Shown: positions 18,469 through 28,318 of the stretch, piece by piece | Layout of the letters: each line of letters opens with the position of its first letter | How positions within the stretch are numbered: position 1 is the stretch's first letter | Assembly (NCBI GenBank): GCA_025054895.1 | Contig: JANWYZ010000003.1 | Location: forward strand, 1 to 34,289 | Length of the DNA stretch: 34,289 bases | Origin: a bacterium | Lineage (GTDB): Bacteria; Armatimonadota; HRBIN16 | Reading direction: 5' to 3' | Position numbers and translations under genes: made by a program | Notes under the pieces: model-generated | The model's database searches: none | Told to the model about the DNA's origin: nothing | Seen by the model: the letters and a program-made list of their open reading frames with translations, nothing else

Positions 18469-18553
18469 AAGCAGGATTCCCCACCTGCTTCCAGTATCCT
18501 TCTATCGATACCGATTGCTCAGTCAGGAGAACGATACTGCCGGAGGTTACATC

Positions 18554-19339
18554 ATGCAGAACGCACTGAAGAAGGCTCTGGTGCTTTCTATGCTGCCGGA
18601 TAATCTCGACTACGTCGAACGATTCCGGCTGGCGAAGGAGGTAGGTTTCGACGGCATTGAAGCACCACCAATCAACGACCCAGAGGAGATAAAGAAGATG
18701 CGAGCGGCAGCAGAGGTCAGCGGAGTGCCCGTTCATTCGATTATCTATGGGGGCTGGCACGCGCCGCTCTCCAGCGCGGACCCGCGCGTGATAGAGCGAG
18801 GTATCGCTGACGTGCAGGCTGCCCTGCAATGTGCAAAGGATCTGGGTGCGGATACGGTACTGCTCGTTCCTGCTATCGTTAATGAAAGCACGCGCTACAT
18901 AGACGCTTACACCCGCTCCCAGCAGAACATCCGCAAGGTTATCCCTCTGGCAGAGAAGCTCAAAGTGGTTATCGCCGTAGAAAACGTGTGGAACAACTTC
19001 CTGCTGAGCCCGCTGGAGTTCGCCCGCTACATCGACGAGTTCCGCAGCCCCTACGTGAAAGCGTACTTCGACGTGGGCAATGTGCTGGCGTTCGGGTGGT
19101 CGGAGGACTGGATACGCACGCTGGGTAAACGCATCCATCGTGTCCACCTGAAGGACTTCAAACGCTCCACGCGCCAGTTTGTGAACCTTCTGGAGGGCGA
19201 CGTGAATTGGCGGGAGGTGCGTAAGGCGCTGGATGAGGTGGGTTACAGAGGCTTCATGACCGCTGAGCTGGGTGGGGGCAACGCGAGTTACCTGCGCGAC
19301 GTAGCACAGCGTATCGAGCGTATCATCGCGGGGGTATAA
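18554..19339 (+). CDS. Sugar phosphate isomerase/epimerase (xylose-isomerase-like TIM barrel)
   Basis: MQNALKKALVLSMLPDNLDYVERFRLAKEVGFDGIEAPP; VENVWNNFLLSPLEFARYIDEF, AYFDVGNVLAFG, RVHLKDFK. SD GGAGG before the ATG at 18554. Confidence 0.88.
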   Translation: MQNALKKALVLSMLPDNLDYVERFRLAKEVGFDGIEAPPINDPEEIKKMRAAAEVSGVPVHSIIYGGWHAPLSSADPRVIERGIADVQAALQCAKDLGADTVLLVPAIVNESTRYIDAYTRSQQNIRKVIPLAEKLKVVIAVENVWNNFLLSPLEFARYIDEFRSPYVKAYFDVGNVLAFGWSEDWIRTLGKRIHRVHLKDFKRSTRQFVNLLEGDVNWREVRKALDEVGYRGFMTAELGGGNASYLRDVAQRIERIIAGV

Positions 19340-19344
19340 CCACG

Positions 19345-19370
19345 GGGGCGAGGTGGTGTACCCTCGCCCC
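19345..19370. terminator. GC-rich hairpin between convergent genes; possible terminator without a U-tract
   Basis: Perfect 9-bp stem GGGGCGAGG/CCTCGCCCC, 8-nt loop, between the isomerase and ftsZ stop codons. Confidence 0.5.
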
Positions 19371-19398
19371 TGCGAATAAAAGGGAGCCACGCAAGGCT

Positions 19399-20541
19399 TT
19401 AATTACGCTTGCGTAAGAACGTCGGGATGTCGTAATCGGTATCGTTCGCCGGCGTTTGTTGGGGCTGGCGTTCGGGCGGTACCGGAGCGCGATCAGCTGT
19501 TCTTGGAGGCGCTCCAACCGGGCGTTCCCCGAGCGGTTCCGGGCGCCGCAGGGGTTCTGGACGCTGCGCCGGACGCTCCGCCAGAGGTCCCTGAGAAGAA
19601 GCCGGCAAGCCAGCTGCGAGCACCGTGATCTTCACTTCGCCTTCCATCTTCGGGTCCACCACGTGCCCGTAAATAATGTGTGCTGTCTCCAGGTCGCACA
19701 GACTCTGGATAACCGCCGCTGCTTCGCTCAGCTCCTGCAAAGTCATGTCGGGACCGCTGGTGACGTTAATCAGCACGCGCTGTGCCCCATCGATGGAGGT
19801 CTCCAGTAACGGGCTGCTGGTGGCGCTCTCCGCAGCCTCACGCGCCCGGTGTTCGCCGTTGCCATGCCCAATGCCCATCAGGGCAGGTCCCGCGTTGGAC
19901 ATAATAGTCTTCACGTCCGCGAAGTCCACATTGATTAAACCCGGAATGGTAATAATGTCGGAGATGCCTTGCACGCCCTGCCGCAAAATATCGTCGGCGG
20001 CGCGAAAGGCTTCCACTAAAGTAGTGCGTTTTTCCACCACGCTTAATAATCGCTCGTTGGGAATGACAATCAATGTGTCCACGTGCTCACGCAGGTTGGC
20101 GACGCCCTCTTCTGCAATCTGCATCCGGCGCGGTCCTTCAAAATTGAAAGGTTTCGTGACTACCGCAACGGTCAGCGCGCCCATCTCCTTCGCCAGCTGT
20201 GCGACCACAGGCGCCGCGCCGGTACCGGTGCCGCCGCCCATGCCTGCGGTAATAAACACCATATCAGCGCCTTCCAGCGCCTTCATAATCTCGTTCTTGC
20301 TCTCCTCGGCGGCGCTGCGACCAATCTGCGGATTGCCCCCCGCTCCCAGCCCGCGCGTCAAGTTTTCGCCAAGCTGCACTTTTCTCTCCGCTGCCGAAAT
20401 CTCCAGCACCTGTACATCGGTGTTCATGGCGCAGAAGTCTACCCCAACGAGCCCCGCTTCGATCATGCGGTTCACCGCATTTGTGCCACCCCCACCGATG
20501 CCGATGACCTTAATCTGAGCGTACTGTCGTCCACCAGCCAT
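19399..20541 (-). CDS. ftsZ: Cell division protein FtsZ
   Basis: [67 protein letters not shown]-terminal DIPTFLRKR peptide. Confidence 0.98.
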   Translation of the reverse strand: MAGGRQYAQIKVIGIGGGGTNAVNRMIEAGLVGVDFCAMNTDVQVLEISAAERKVQLGENLTRGLGAGGNPQIGRSAAEESKNEIMKALEGADMVFITAGMGGGTGTGAAPVVAQLAKEMGALTVAVVTKPFNFEGPRRMQIAEEGVANLREHVDTLIVIPNERLLSVVEKRTTLVEAFRAADDILRQGVQGISDIITIPGLINVDFADVKTIMSNAGPALMGIGHGNGEHRAREAAESATSSPLLETSIDGAQRVLINVTSGPDMTLQELSEAAAVIQSLCDLETAHIIYGHVVDPKMEGEVKITVLAAGLPASSQGPLAERPAQRPEPLRRPEPLGERPVGAPPRTADRAPVPPERQPQQTPANDTDYDIPTFLRKRN

Positions 20542-20569
20542 TGGTTTAGCCCCCTATGGTGAATTTAGA

Positions 20570-21787
20570 TTATCGTGCGAATCGCGATACCCAGCGACGG
20601 ACCCATACCGTCACCCGACGCCAGAAAGGGTGGTGACGGCTATCACCAGAGATTTCGAAGTGTCTGAGCGCGTACAGTAGCAACCCGACCCCGGTGGCAA
20701 ATACCGGGCTGTCCACTCTGTCCGCCAACCCGCCCACATTCATGGGCTTACCGACCCGAACAGGCATGTCGGTAACCTCTCGCGCCAGATCAACCACGCC
20801 ACGCATCAGGCTTCCGCCTCCGCTGATCACCAGCCCCCCGGGTAACAATCCCGCCGCGCCCGAGCTTTTAATCTCTTCGTAAACCAGCTCAAACAGCTCC
20901 CGCATCCGAGGTTCCACAATCTCTGCCAGTACCCGTGCAGGAACCTTCCGTTCTTCGTTGCTGCCCATCGGGCGATGAGGTACTACTTCGTTGTCGCCTA
21001 CCATCTCGCGCAGCGCACAGGCATATTGCAGCTTGATACGCTCGCTCTCTTCAGGTGGTGTGCGCAAGCCCATCGAGATATCGTTGGTAACGTGGTTGCC
21101 TCCAACAGGGATGACACCTGTATAGTATATCTCACCGTCCGTAAAAACCGCCACATCGGTAGTGCCGCCGCCGATGTCTGCCAGAGCCACTCCAAGCTCA
21201 CGCTCAGCTTCGGTAAGCACCGCCTCTGCTGTAGCAATCGGTTCCACCACCAGAGCACTTACCTGCAAGCCCGCTTTGAGCACGCATTTCGTGACGTTCT
21301 GCAAGAAGGCGCTGCTGCCATGGATGATGTGCGTTTCCACCTCGAGGCGCGAGCCGCTCATGCCCTCGGGATGCCGGATGCCGTTCTGCCCATCTACTAC
21401 GTAGCCTCTGGGGATGGCGTGGATGATTTCGCGATCGGGCGTCAGTACGACTGTACGCGAGCTTTCCATTACCCGCTCTACATCCTCACGCGAGATTTCG
21501 CGTGAAGGAGAGGTAACAGCGATCATTCCTTTAGAGTTCATGGAGCGGATATGCTCACCCGTCACCCCAACGAGCACCGACTCGATACGCCGTCCCGCCA
21601 TGTGTTCCGCCTGGTCCACCGCGTGTTCGATTGACGCTGTCGCTTGCTCGATGTCTACTACGGTACCCTTACGGAGCCCCTTGGAAGGCGCGACCCCAAC
21701 CCCAATAATCTCCAGGCGCATGCCATCGGCGACCTCCGCAATAAGAGCCGCAATCTTGGTTGTGCCGATATCCAGTCCGGCAATCAT
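20570..21787 (-). CDS. ftsA: Cell division protein FtsA
   Basis: IAGLDIGTTKIAALIAEV, ADIGGGTTDVAVFTDGEIYYTGVIPVGGNHVTNDIS, GLVISGGGSLM. Confidence 0.96.
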   Translation of the reverse strand: MIAGLDIGTTKIAALIAEVADGMRLEIIGVGVAPSKGLRKGTVVDIEQATASIEHAVDQAEHMAGRRIESVLVGVTGEHIRSMNSKGMIAVTSPSREISREDVERVMESSRTVVLTPDREIIHAIPRGYVVDGQNGIRHPEGMSGSRLEVETHIIHGSSAFLQNVTKCVLKAGLQVSALVVEPIATAEAVLTEAERELGVALADIGGGTTDVAVFTDGEIYYTGVIPVGGNHVTNDISMGLRTPPEESERIKLQYACALREMVGDNEVVPHRPMGSNEERKVPARVLAEIVEPRMRELFELVYEEIKSSGAAGLLPGGLVISGGGSLMRGVVDLAREVTDMPVRVGKPMNVGGLADRVDSPVFATGVGLLLYALRHFEISGDSRHHPFWRRVTVWVRRWVSRFAR

Positions 21788-21803
21788 GATATGAACTCCC
21801 GTG

Positions 21804-22172
21804 TCAGGTTCTTTCTGTATCCCGCTGTCGAGAGATATTCCACTGGGTGAGATAATATCGGCGGATCAGCGACAGATTCAGGAACATCCGCCCACCCAGC
21901 GTAACAACTGCTGCCAGAAAAAGGTCTACCCCAATCTGGTCGCCCAGGTACGCAAGCAGCGCTGCCAGCAAAGTGTTGAAGATGAAGCCCGATACGAATA
22001 CATCTACGTGAAACTTGCCTTCAATCCCTGCACGAATTCCCCCCAAAATCGAATCGAGACCAGACAAGGTCGCCAGGCTCAGGTAGGGCGCGTAATCGCT
22101 CGGCAGCTCCAATGGCACAAAGTAGAAGACGAAAAAGCCTATCAACAGCGCAATAACAGGCAACCAGTTCAT
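21804..22172 (-). CDS. sbp: Small basic protein family (DUF1290, YlxX/Sbp-like membrane protein)
   Basis: 122 aa; FVFYFVPLELPSDYAPYLSLATLSGLDSILGGIRAGIEGKFHVDVFVSGFIFNTLLAALLAYLGDQIGVDLFLAAVVTLGGRMFLNLSLIRR. Confidence 0.92.
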   Translation of the reverse strand: MNWLPVIALLIGFFVFYFVPLELPSDYAPYLSLATLSGLDSILGGIRAGIEGKFHVDVFVSGFIFNTLLAALLAYLGDQIGVDLFLAAVVTLGGRMFLNLSLIRRYYLTQWNISRQRDTERT

Positions 22173-22969
22173 TGGGACCTGCTCCCCTCTTCCTCCTGCG
22201 CCGAGCTGCCGGGCGTCGCAACGACCGGTTTTGCATAACGGAAGACCAGGCTGCCCGTGTAAGCCGGTATCTGAATCTTGTTCTTCTTGACTATCTTCAC
22301 CATGTTCGGGTCTAACGCTTGTATATCGGTCAATACGCCTTGGGGCAGGTTCAACGCGCTGGCAAGCGTGTCCGGATCGCCGATAGCTTGAATCACATAG
22401 GGCGAAGAAAGCGCAATGCTATTCACCTGCACCGTCGGTCCCACACATCGGATGGCAGTATTGGCGATAATACGTTGTCCGTTGATCGCCACCGCCTCAG
22501 CCCCCGCTGCGTGCAATTCGTTGACCACCCTCTGTAAATCCGAATCGTGGATGATGTAATTTTCGATATCGATGGGTGAGTTTGCCGGTGGACGCTTCTT
22601 GCTATCCTGCAAAATCACCTCCACGCCCGGTCCCTCCACTGGCGTCAGCCCCGCCAGAAACTTTGCCTCCTGCAACGAGTCGTTCAGTAGTTTCGCTTTC
22701 TCCGACGCGCTCGCCATCTCGTTCTCGTACTGGGTCGTGCGTTCGCGAAGCTTGCTTATTTCCTCGTTCGCCATCTTGAGTTGTTCCTGCTGGTCGCGGT
22801 ACGCCGCTGCCAGTCCCGAAAAGCGGTTAGACGGCAACGAAGCGGAACGAATCGTTTGCTGGGTCTTCAGCGAAACCGCAAGCAACGCCCCCAGTACGAG
22901 CGCCATCACCGTTACCGGCGTTACCCAGGGATTGTTCCGAATGCTGGAGAGAAACACGTTCAGGTTCAT
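22169..22969 (-). CDS. DUF881 (YlxW-like) membrane-anchored coiled-coil protein
   Basis: 266 aa; N-terminal TM, coiled coil, GPGVEVILQDS, NYIIHDSDLQRVVNELHAAGAEAVAINGQRI, typical DUF881. Confidence 0.93.
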   Translation of the reverse strand: MNLNVFLSSIRNNPWVTPVTVMALVLGALLAVSLKTQQTIRSASLPSNRFSGLAAAYRDQQEQLKMANEEISKLRERTTQYENEMASASEKAKLLNDSLQEAKFLAGLTPVEGPGVEVILQDSKKRPPANSPIDIENYIIHDSDLQRVVNELHAAGAEAVAINGQRIIANTAIRCVGPTVQVNSIALSSPYVIQAIGDPDTLASALNLPQGVLTDIQALDPNMVKIVKKNKIQIPAYTGSLVFRYAKPVVATPGSSAQEEEGSRSQ

Positions 22970-23743
22970 CTACATCGCTCCCTTCTTCTCCCGCGGCTTC
23001 CAGACCGGTTTATCCACACAACTGACATCCAGATACTCAGCCTGCCGCACGATTTGAGGCTGAGCCCACAGTTCGGCGGTTCGTACCATCTTTTGCGGCA
23101 GGTCTACGCTGCTACCTATCTTCACCGGCGGCAACCCCTCTTTCATATTTAAACATAGATTCCCTTCGCGGTCAACCACTATTTGAGCCACGGGCAACCG
23201 GTATTCTGGAACATATCGGTGCAGAATCTCTATAGCGGTTTGCACAGGTTTGTTCTGCACAGCGCGCCCGACTGTAACGGGCAACTGCGCTTCACTGCGA
23301 ATAATCGACAAGCCCCTTGCTTGTGTCGTCTGCCAGAAAGCAACCCCCTGTTCGTCTACCCAGTAGCCGCCGTCTTTGGTTAACAACAGCGCAACTGGCT
23401 GACGCTCGAACACGCGCACGTACACTTTGCCCGGCATCCCTCGCGAAACCACCGCCTCGGCGACAGTGGGTAGAAGCTGTACCCTGTGCGCAATGCGAGA
23501 CATTGGCAAAAACACCCAGCTACTATTGTTACTGATGCCGATTTCACGTATAACCTGTTCCGGGCGCGTCAGCACCGTGCCTTCCACTATTACCTGTTTC
23601 ACGCTCAGCGCGGGGCTGGTGTACAGGGCTACACCGAGCTCGCCCACCAAAACCAGCAAGAGCACGGTTTTCATCGTGCGCCATACATTACGCCCTGTGC
23701 GCTGTTCTGTCTGACGACGCCCTGCAACACCGCGTGCGTTCAT
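22970..23743 (-). CDS. ftsQ: Cell division protein FtsQ/DivIB (POTRA domain)
   Basis: 257 aa; single TM, SVKQVIVEGTVLTRPEQVIREIGI POTRA, VRVFERQPVALLLTKDGGYWVDEQGVAF. Confidence 0.9.
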   Translation of the reverse strand: MNARGVAGRRQTEQRTGRNVWRTMKTVLLLVLVGELGVALYTSPALSVKQVIVEGTVLTRPEQVIREIGISNNSSWVFLPMSRIAHRVQLLPTVAEAVVSRGMPGKVYVRVFERQPVALLLTKDGGYWVDEQGVAFWQTTQARGLSIIRSEAQLPVTVGRAVQNKPVQTAIEILHRYVPEYRLPVAQIVVDREGNLCLNMKEGLPPVKIGSSVDLPQKMVRTAELWAQPQIVRQAEYLDVSCVDKPVWKPREKKGAM

Positions 23744-24735
23744 ACAACCTCCTCTCCCTTTGCGAGGCGCACGATGTTAGTCACCAACTGCTCGAAACTC
23801 CAACCGTAAGCTTCTGCAGAACGAGGCAGCAGACTGGTTGGGGTCATGCCCGGGATGGTGTTGACCTCCAGCACGACAGGGCGCTGGTGTTCCCAGATAA
23901 AATCGGTGCGCGACATGCCCCGACAACCCAGCGCGTGATGCGCCTGTAGCGCGTAGTGTGCGCACAGTCGGTGTACCTCCTCAGGTACCCGTGCCGGGAT
24001 AATCTCTTCAGTGGCGCCAGGGGTGTATTTTGCGTTGTAGTCGTAGAACCCCCCTGCCGGTACAATCTCAATCATCGGTAGTGCCACAGCCCGCCGGTTG
24101 CCCACTACGGGAACCGTAAGCTCCACCCCGGAAAGAAGCGGCTCCACCAGCACACACTCGTCGTAGCGGAAGGCGTCCTCCAGCGCCGTCGCCAGGTGCT
24201 CCTCCCGGTATACCCTGTGCACGCCGATGGTGGAACCCTGCGTGTTTGGCTTAATGATCACGGGATAGCCCAGAGCGCGCCCCACCTCCTGTGCAGCAGC
24301 TTTATGACTCTCGCAGCGGTGCAACACGACATCAGGCGCTACTGGAACTCCAGATGCTTCCAGCACTCGCTTGGTCATCACCTTGTCCAGCGCAAGCGCG
24401 CTTGCTAATACTCCAGAACCAGTATAGGGTATATGCAGTAAGTCCAGCACCGCCTGCACGCGCCCATCTTCACCCGGCGCACCGTGCAGGATGATAAATA
24501 CTACGTCTGGTTGGTGCTCCTGTAACCGCTGTACAAAATCGGCTAGCCCCACCGCCCTTGAGGCGGTTGCTGCCAGACCTTGCTGCTTCGCCAGCGAAGG
24601 GTCGAACACCACATCCATTTCGATCACGTCGTACCCCGCGTCGCGCAACCCATCTGCTACGCGCTTACCCGATGAGAGCGACACCTCCCGCTCGGTCGAA
24701 TCCCCCCCCATCAACACCATCACTTTCTCACGCAC
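23740..24735 (-). CDS. ddl: D-alanine--D-alanine ligase
   Basis: VMVLMGGDSTEREVSLSSG, VFIILHGAPGEDGRVQ, YPVIIKPNTQGSTIGV, VLEVNTIPGMTPTSLLP; GTG start at 24735 with SD GGGAGG 8 nt upstream. Confidence 0.95.
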   Translation of the reverse strand: MREKVMVLMGGDSTEREVSLSSGKRVADGLRDAGYDVIEMDVVFDPSLAKQQGLAATASRAVGLADFVQRLQEHQPDVVFIILHGAPGEDGRVQAVLDLLHIPYTGSGVLASALALDKVMTKRVLEASGVPVAPDVVLHRCESHKAAAQEVGRALGYPVIIKPNTQGSTIGVHRVYREEHLATALEDAFRYDECVLVEPLLSGVELTVPVVGNRRAVALPMIEIVPAGGFYDYNAKYTPGATEEIIPARVPEEVHRLCAHYALQAHHALGCRGMSRTDFIWEHQRPVVLEVNTIPGMTPTSLLPRSAEAYGWSFEQLVTNIVRLAKGEEVV

Positions 24736-26101
24736 TGCCTGCACCTCCCAGCAACTGCAACAACAAGCGGGCAGTGCGATCCAGCTCACCCGCTCCCAGC
24801 GTCAGCACCGTATCCCCTTCTCGTATCATCTGCAGAAGCACTTCCGCTGCCCGCTCTGGAGTATCCGCCAGGGCGACCGGCAGTGTGGTGCGCCGCGAAC
24901 GTATCTCCTCCGCGAGGCCAGTGGAACTGATACCCGGTATGGGTTCCTCTCGTGCGGGATAGATATTTACCAGTACTAATGCGTCGCAGCCATCCGCCAG
25001 TACTTGCGCGAATTGATGCCAGAAATCCCGGGTGCGACTGTACAGGTGTGGCTGAAATGCCACTACCAGCCTCTTTTTGACGCGGGGGCGCAGGGTGCGC
25101 AAGGTGGCTTCAATCTCCGTTGGGTGGTGTCCATAGTCATCATACACAGCGACGCCTCTCGCCTGCCCGACGAACTCCAGCCGACGCTGAACGCCATCGA
25201 AACCTTCTAAGCCTTCGCGCACTGCACTGTAAGAGACGCCCAGTTCCAAACTTACTGCTGCAGCTGCGGCGGCGTTGAGCATGTTGTGCGCCCCAGGCAC
25301 CTGAAGGCGTATCTCACCTGCCTTTCGCGCCCGCACCTCCAGTAGAAATACCCCCTCGCTACCGCTTTGCACTACTCTGTAGTCGGCTTCGTTTGACGTT
25401 CCGAACTTGACCACTTTCGCCCTTGCGTGCTCGCACAGCCCGATGCTACGCTGGTCGTCCGCCCATGTCACCACAACTCCCTGCGGGTTTACCTGCGACA
25501 CAAACTGCTGGAAACTCTGCAACATCCTTTCCTCAGTGTGATAATAGTCGAGGTGCTCCGCTTCTATGTTAGTAATCACCGCCGCGTAGGGATAGAGGTC
25601 CAAAAACGAATCGTATGCCTCACATGCTTCCACCACCACATATTCTCCCTGCCCTAATCGCACGTTGCCTCCGTATCGACGCACTTCCCCACCGATCAGC
25701 ACCTGTGGATCTAAACCGGCTGCTTCGAGTATCGAAGCGACCATCGCTGTCGTCGTGGTCTTGCCATGCGTGCCCGTTACTGCGATGCTCTTGTGTCCTT
25801 CTAACAGCATCCCAAGCGCCTGCGACCGACGCAGCACCTGAACGTCGTTTCGTCGTGCCTCAATCAGTTCAGGGTTATCCTCATGTATCGCCGCTGTGTA
25901 CACAAACAGGTCGCATTCACGTACATGAGCCGGGTCGTGTCCAAGCCACACAGGTATGCCGCTTTCCTGCAGTTTCTGCACGACAGAGCTTGGCTTAAGG
26001 TCACAGCCGGTGACCTGCCATCCGCGACGGTGCAATACCTGGGCGATTGCGCTCATGCCAATCCCACCGATACCCGCAAAATGCACACGTTTCCCACTCA
26101 T
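24728..26101 (-). CDS. murC: UDP-N-acetylmuramate--L-alanine ligase
   Basis: VHFAGIGGIGMSAIAQVLHRRGWQVTGCD, AVTGTHGKTTTTAMVASIL, VYDDYGHHPTEIEATL; start MSGKRVHFAG at 26101 (ATGA overlap with murG). Confidence 0.96.
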   Translation of the reverse strand: MSGKRVHFAGIGGIGMSAIAQVLHRRGWQVTGCDLKPSSVVQKLQESGIPVWLGHDPAHVRECDLFVYTAAIHEDNPELIEARRNDVQVLRRSQALGMLLEGHKSIAVTGTHGKTTTTAMVASILEAAGLDPQVLIGGEVRRYGGNVRLGQGEYVVVEACEAYDSFLDLYPYAAVITNIEAEHLDYYHTEERMLQSFQQFVSQVNPQGVVVTWADDQRSIGLCEHARAKVVKFGTSNEADYRVVQSGSEGVFLLEVRARKAGEIRLQVPGAHNMLNAAAAAAVSLELGVSYSAVREGLEGFDGVQRRLEFVGQARGVAVYDDYGHHPTEIEATLRTLRPRVKKRLVVAFQPHLYSRTRDFWHQFAQVLADGCDALVLVNIYPAREEPIPGISSTGLAEEIRSRRTTLPVALADTPERAAEVLLQMIREGDTVLTLGAGELDRTARLLLQLLGGAGSA

Positions 26102-27183
26102 GGCTGTGCGGCGACCTCCAGCACCTGTTGCACTACCCGTTCGGCGGCGTCTTCTCTGCTCCACCGGCGGTTCGTCTCGCCCATCTGTTGTAGCCTGCGT
26201 TCATCGCTGAGCAACTCCAGCAGGCTTGTCAGTAGTTTCTCGGCGTCCAACTCGCTTTCGCGAAACACTACCGCCCCGCCATGCCTGGCTAGTTCCTGCG
26301 CGTTGTGCCACTGGTGGTCTGCGTAAGCATAAGGATAGGGCACAAACACTGCAGGCTTGCCAAACAGCGCGATCTCGTTGAGCGTAGATGCCCCTGCCCG
26401 CGACAGCACCAGGTCTGCCGCCGAGAGCGCCTGCCCAAGCGTTTGAACGTCCATGAAACCGAACCAGCGGTAGTCCGCGCTTTGCGGGAACCGCTCGAAA
26501 TCCGCCAGGTTGCGTTCACCCACCTGGTGTATTACCTGCACGCCTGCCTGTTTCAATCCAGGCGACATCTCCAGTGTCCAGCCGTTCAGGGCGCGCGCTC
26601 CCTGACTGCCCCCGATAACGAAAAGCACCCGTCCACCGGGGTTCATCCCCAGCAATTGACAGGCTTGAGTGCGTTCCATCCGCGATTGGAGTAAATCTCT
26701 GCGCACCGGCAAGCCGGTATGCACACACCGGCTGCTTCCAAAATAGCGCGTCGTACTTTCGAAAGTGACGCACACTCGCCTCGCCCAGCGAGCCATCCAG
26801 CGGTTGGCGCGTCCCGGAATGGCGTTCTGCTCATGTATCACGATTTTCCCCCGGCGCAGCGCTTGCGCCAGTACCACTCCAGCCGCGACATAGCCGCCCG
26901 TTGCCACCACCACATCCGGAGCGTATTCGCGTAGAATACGGCGTGCAGTGTATACTGTGCGCAGCAATGCGCCTATCGCCGCCGGAGTCAGTGAACGCCG
27001 CAGAGGCAACGCCTCGATAGCGAAAAACGTCCACCCTAAGGGGGGGATAACCCGTCCCTCTATGCCTGCTTCACGCCCGGCAAAGGCGATGTCGGTGACG
27101 CCGGATTCACGCAATGCCTCGGCGATACTCACGGCGGGAAACAGGTGTCCCCCGGTTCCGCCGCCCACCAGCAACACGCGCAT
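26098..27183 (-). CDS. murG: UDP-N-acetylglucosamine--N-acetylmuramyl-(pentapeptide) pyrophosphoryl-undecaprenol GlcNAc transferase
   Basis: MRVLLVGGGTGGHLFPAVSIAEAL, IHEQNAIPGRANRW, GGSQGARALN, SRAGASTLNEIALFGKPAVFVPYPYA. Confidence 0.97.
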   Translation of the reverse strand: MRVLLVGGGTGGHLFPAVSIAEALRESGVTDIAFAGREAGIEGRVIPPLGWTFFAIEALPLRRSLTPAAIGALLRTVYTARRILREYAPDVVVATGGYVAAGVVLAQALRRGKIVIHEQNAIPGRANRWMARWARRVCVTFESTTRYFGSSRCVHTGLPVRRDLLQSRMERTQACQLLGMNPGGRVLFVIGGSQGARALNGWTLEMSPGLKQAGVQVIHQVGERNLADFERFPQSADYRWFGFMDVQTLGQALSAADLVLSRAGASTLNEIALFGKPAVFVPYPYAYADHQWHNAQELARHGGAVVFRESELDAEKLLTSLLELLSDERRLQQMGETNRRWSREDAAERVVQQVLEVAAQP

Positions 27184-28318
27184 GAGGTGCCTCTTTCACA
27201 CGCTCAATCATCGGAGTACAGGCAACTTTTTGCACCAAACCTATACCAAAAAGCAAACTCACCAGCGATGACCCGCCGTAGCTGATGAAGGGCAACGGTA
27301 CGCCTGTCGTTGGTATGGAGCCCGTAACTACGTAAAGGTTCAACAGGCTTTGCAAGGCAATCATGGTGCCTATGCCGCTGACCAGCAATAGAGGGAACAT
27401 TGCCTCAGTTTTGTAAGCAATCAAAAGTGTGCGCCACGCAACCAGCGCGAGCAATACGATCACAGCGGTGCTACCGATTACGCCCGTCTCTTCGGAAATG
27501 GTTGTAAACACGAAGTCAGTCTCCGCCGCTGGAAGAAACTCCTTTGCTCGCCCCGTCCCCAGCCCCGTTCCCCAAATACCTCCGGTGCCAATCCCCATAA
27601 GCGAGTGGGCAAGCTGGTAGCCGGAGGAGTTTATGTATGCGAAAGGCTGGGTGAAAGCCACCACACGCTGCCAGCGATAGTGTTCGTAATAGGTAAAAAT
27701 GCCCCCTCCTATCGCCACCAGCAGTGCCAGGGCTACGAGCCAGCGCAACGGCAAGCCTGCAGTGAAGAACATCACCATGCCAATACTGACGAACATGAAC
27801 GCAGTGCCCAGGTCACGCTGGCAACCTAATACGATTCCAGCTGCCGTGAAGATACAGAAGAACGCCCAAAGCCAACTGTGAGGACGTTGCCAGATTGGCT
27901 TACATGCAGATACCAGATTCGAATGGCACAGCAGCCTCGCCAGCAGCGCAATCAACACAACCTTGCCCAGCTCCGCAGGCTGTATGGTGATCTCTACAGT
28001 GCCTACCTGTGCTATCTTAAGCCAGCGGTACGCCCCATTTCGCTGCACGCCATAAGGGGTAAATCGCGTCGCCAGCATAAGCAACAGGGTAGGAAGAGCC
28101 ACCCACACGACGTAGCGAGACAGCGAGACCAGAGGAACACGCTTTCCCAACCAGTAAGCCAACCAGCCAATGATTGCCCATATAACCTGCCGGCGAATCT
28201 GCTCGAAGCCCGATTTCGGGAAACTGGCGTCGTATACCGCGATAAGCCCTACAACCACCAGAGCCAGAACCGACCACTTAAGCAGTCTGTCCTCTCTAGC
28301 TTGTTGCATCTCGTTCAT
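27107..28318 (-). CDS. ftsW: Lipid II polymerase FtsW (SEDS family)
   Basis: Multi-TM; QRDLGTAFMF, ETDFVFTTISEETGVIGS, TTGVPLPFISYGGSSLVSLLFGIGLV. Confidence 0.96.
   Translation of the reverse strand: MNEMQQAREDRLLKWSVLALVVVGLIAVYDASFPKSGFEQIRRQVIWAIIGWLAYWLGKRVPLVSLSRYVVWVALPTLLLMLATRFTPYGVQRNGAYRWLKIAQVGTVEITIQPAELGKVVLIALLARLLCHSNLVSACKPIWQRPHSWLWAFFCIFTAAGIVLGCQRDLGTAFMFVSIGMVMFFTAGLPLRWLVALALLVAIGGGIFTYYEHYRWQRVVAFTQPFAYINSSGYQLAHSLMGIGTGGIWGTGLGTGRAKEFLPAAETDFVFTTISEETGVIGSTAVIVLLALVAWRTLLIAYKTEAMFPLLLVSGIGTMIALQSLLNLYVVTGSIPTTGVPLPFISYGGSSLVSLLFGIGLVQKVACTPMIERVKEAPHARVAGGRRNRGTPVSRREYRRGIA

Noticed and set aside
18428-19390. 320-aa minus-strand ORF opposite the sugar isomerase
   Set aside because: Shadow ORF; the plus-strand gene has TIM-barrel motifs and an SD.
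19676-20518. 280-aa plus-strand ORF opposite ftsZ
   Set aside because: Ser/Pro/Ala-rich shadow of ftsZ, no domain signal.
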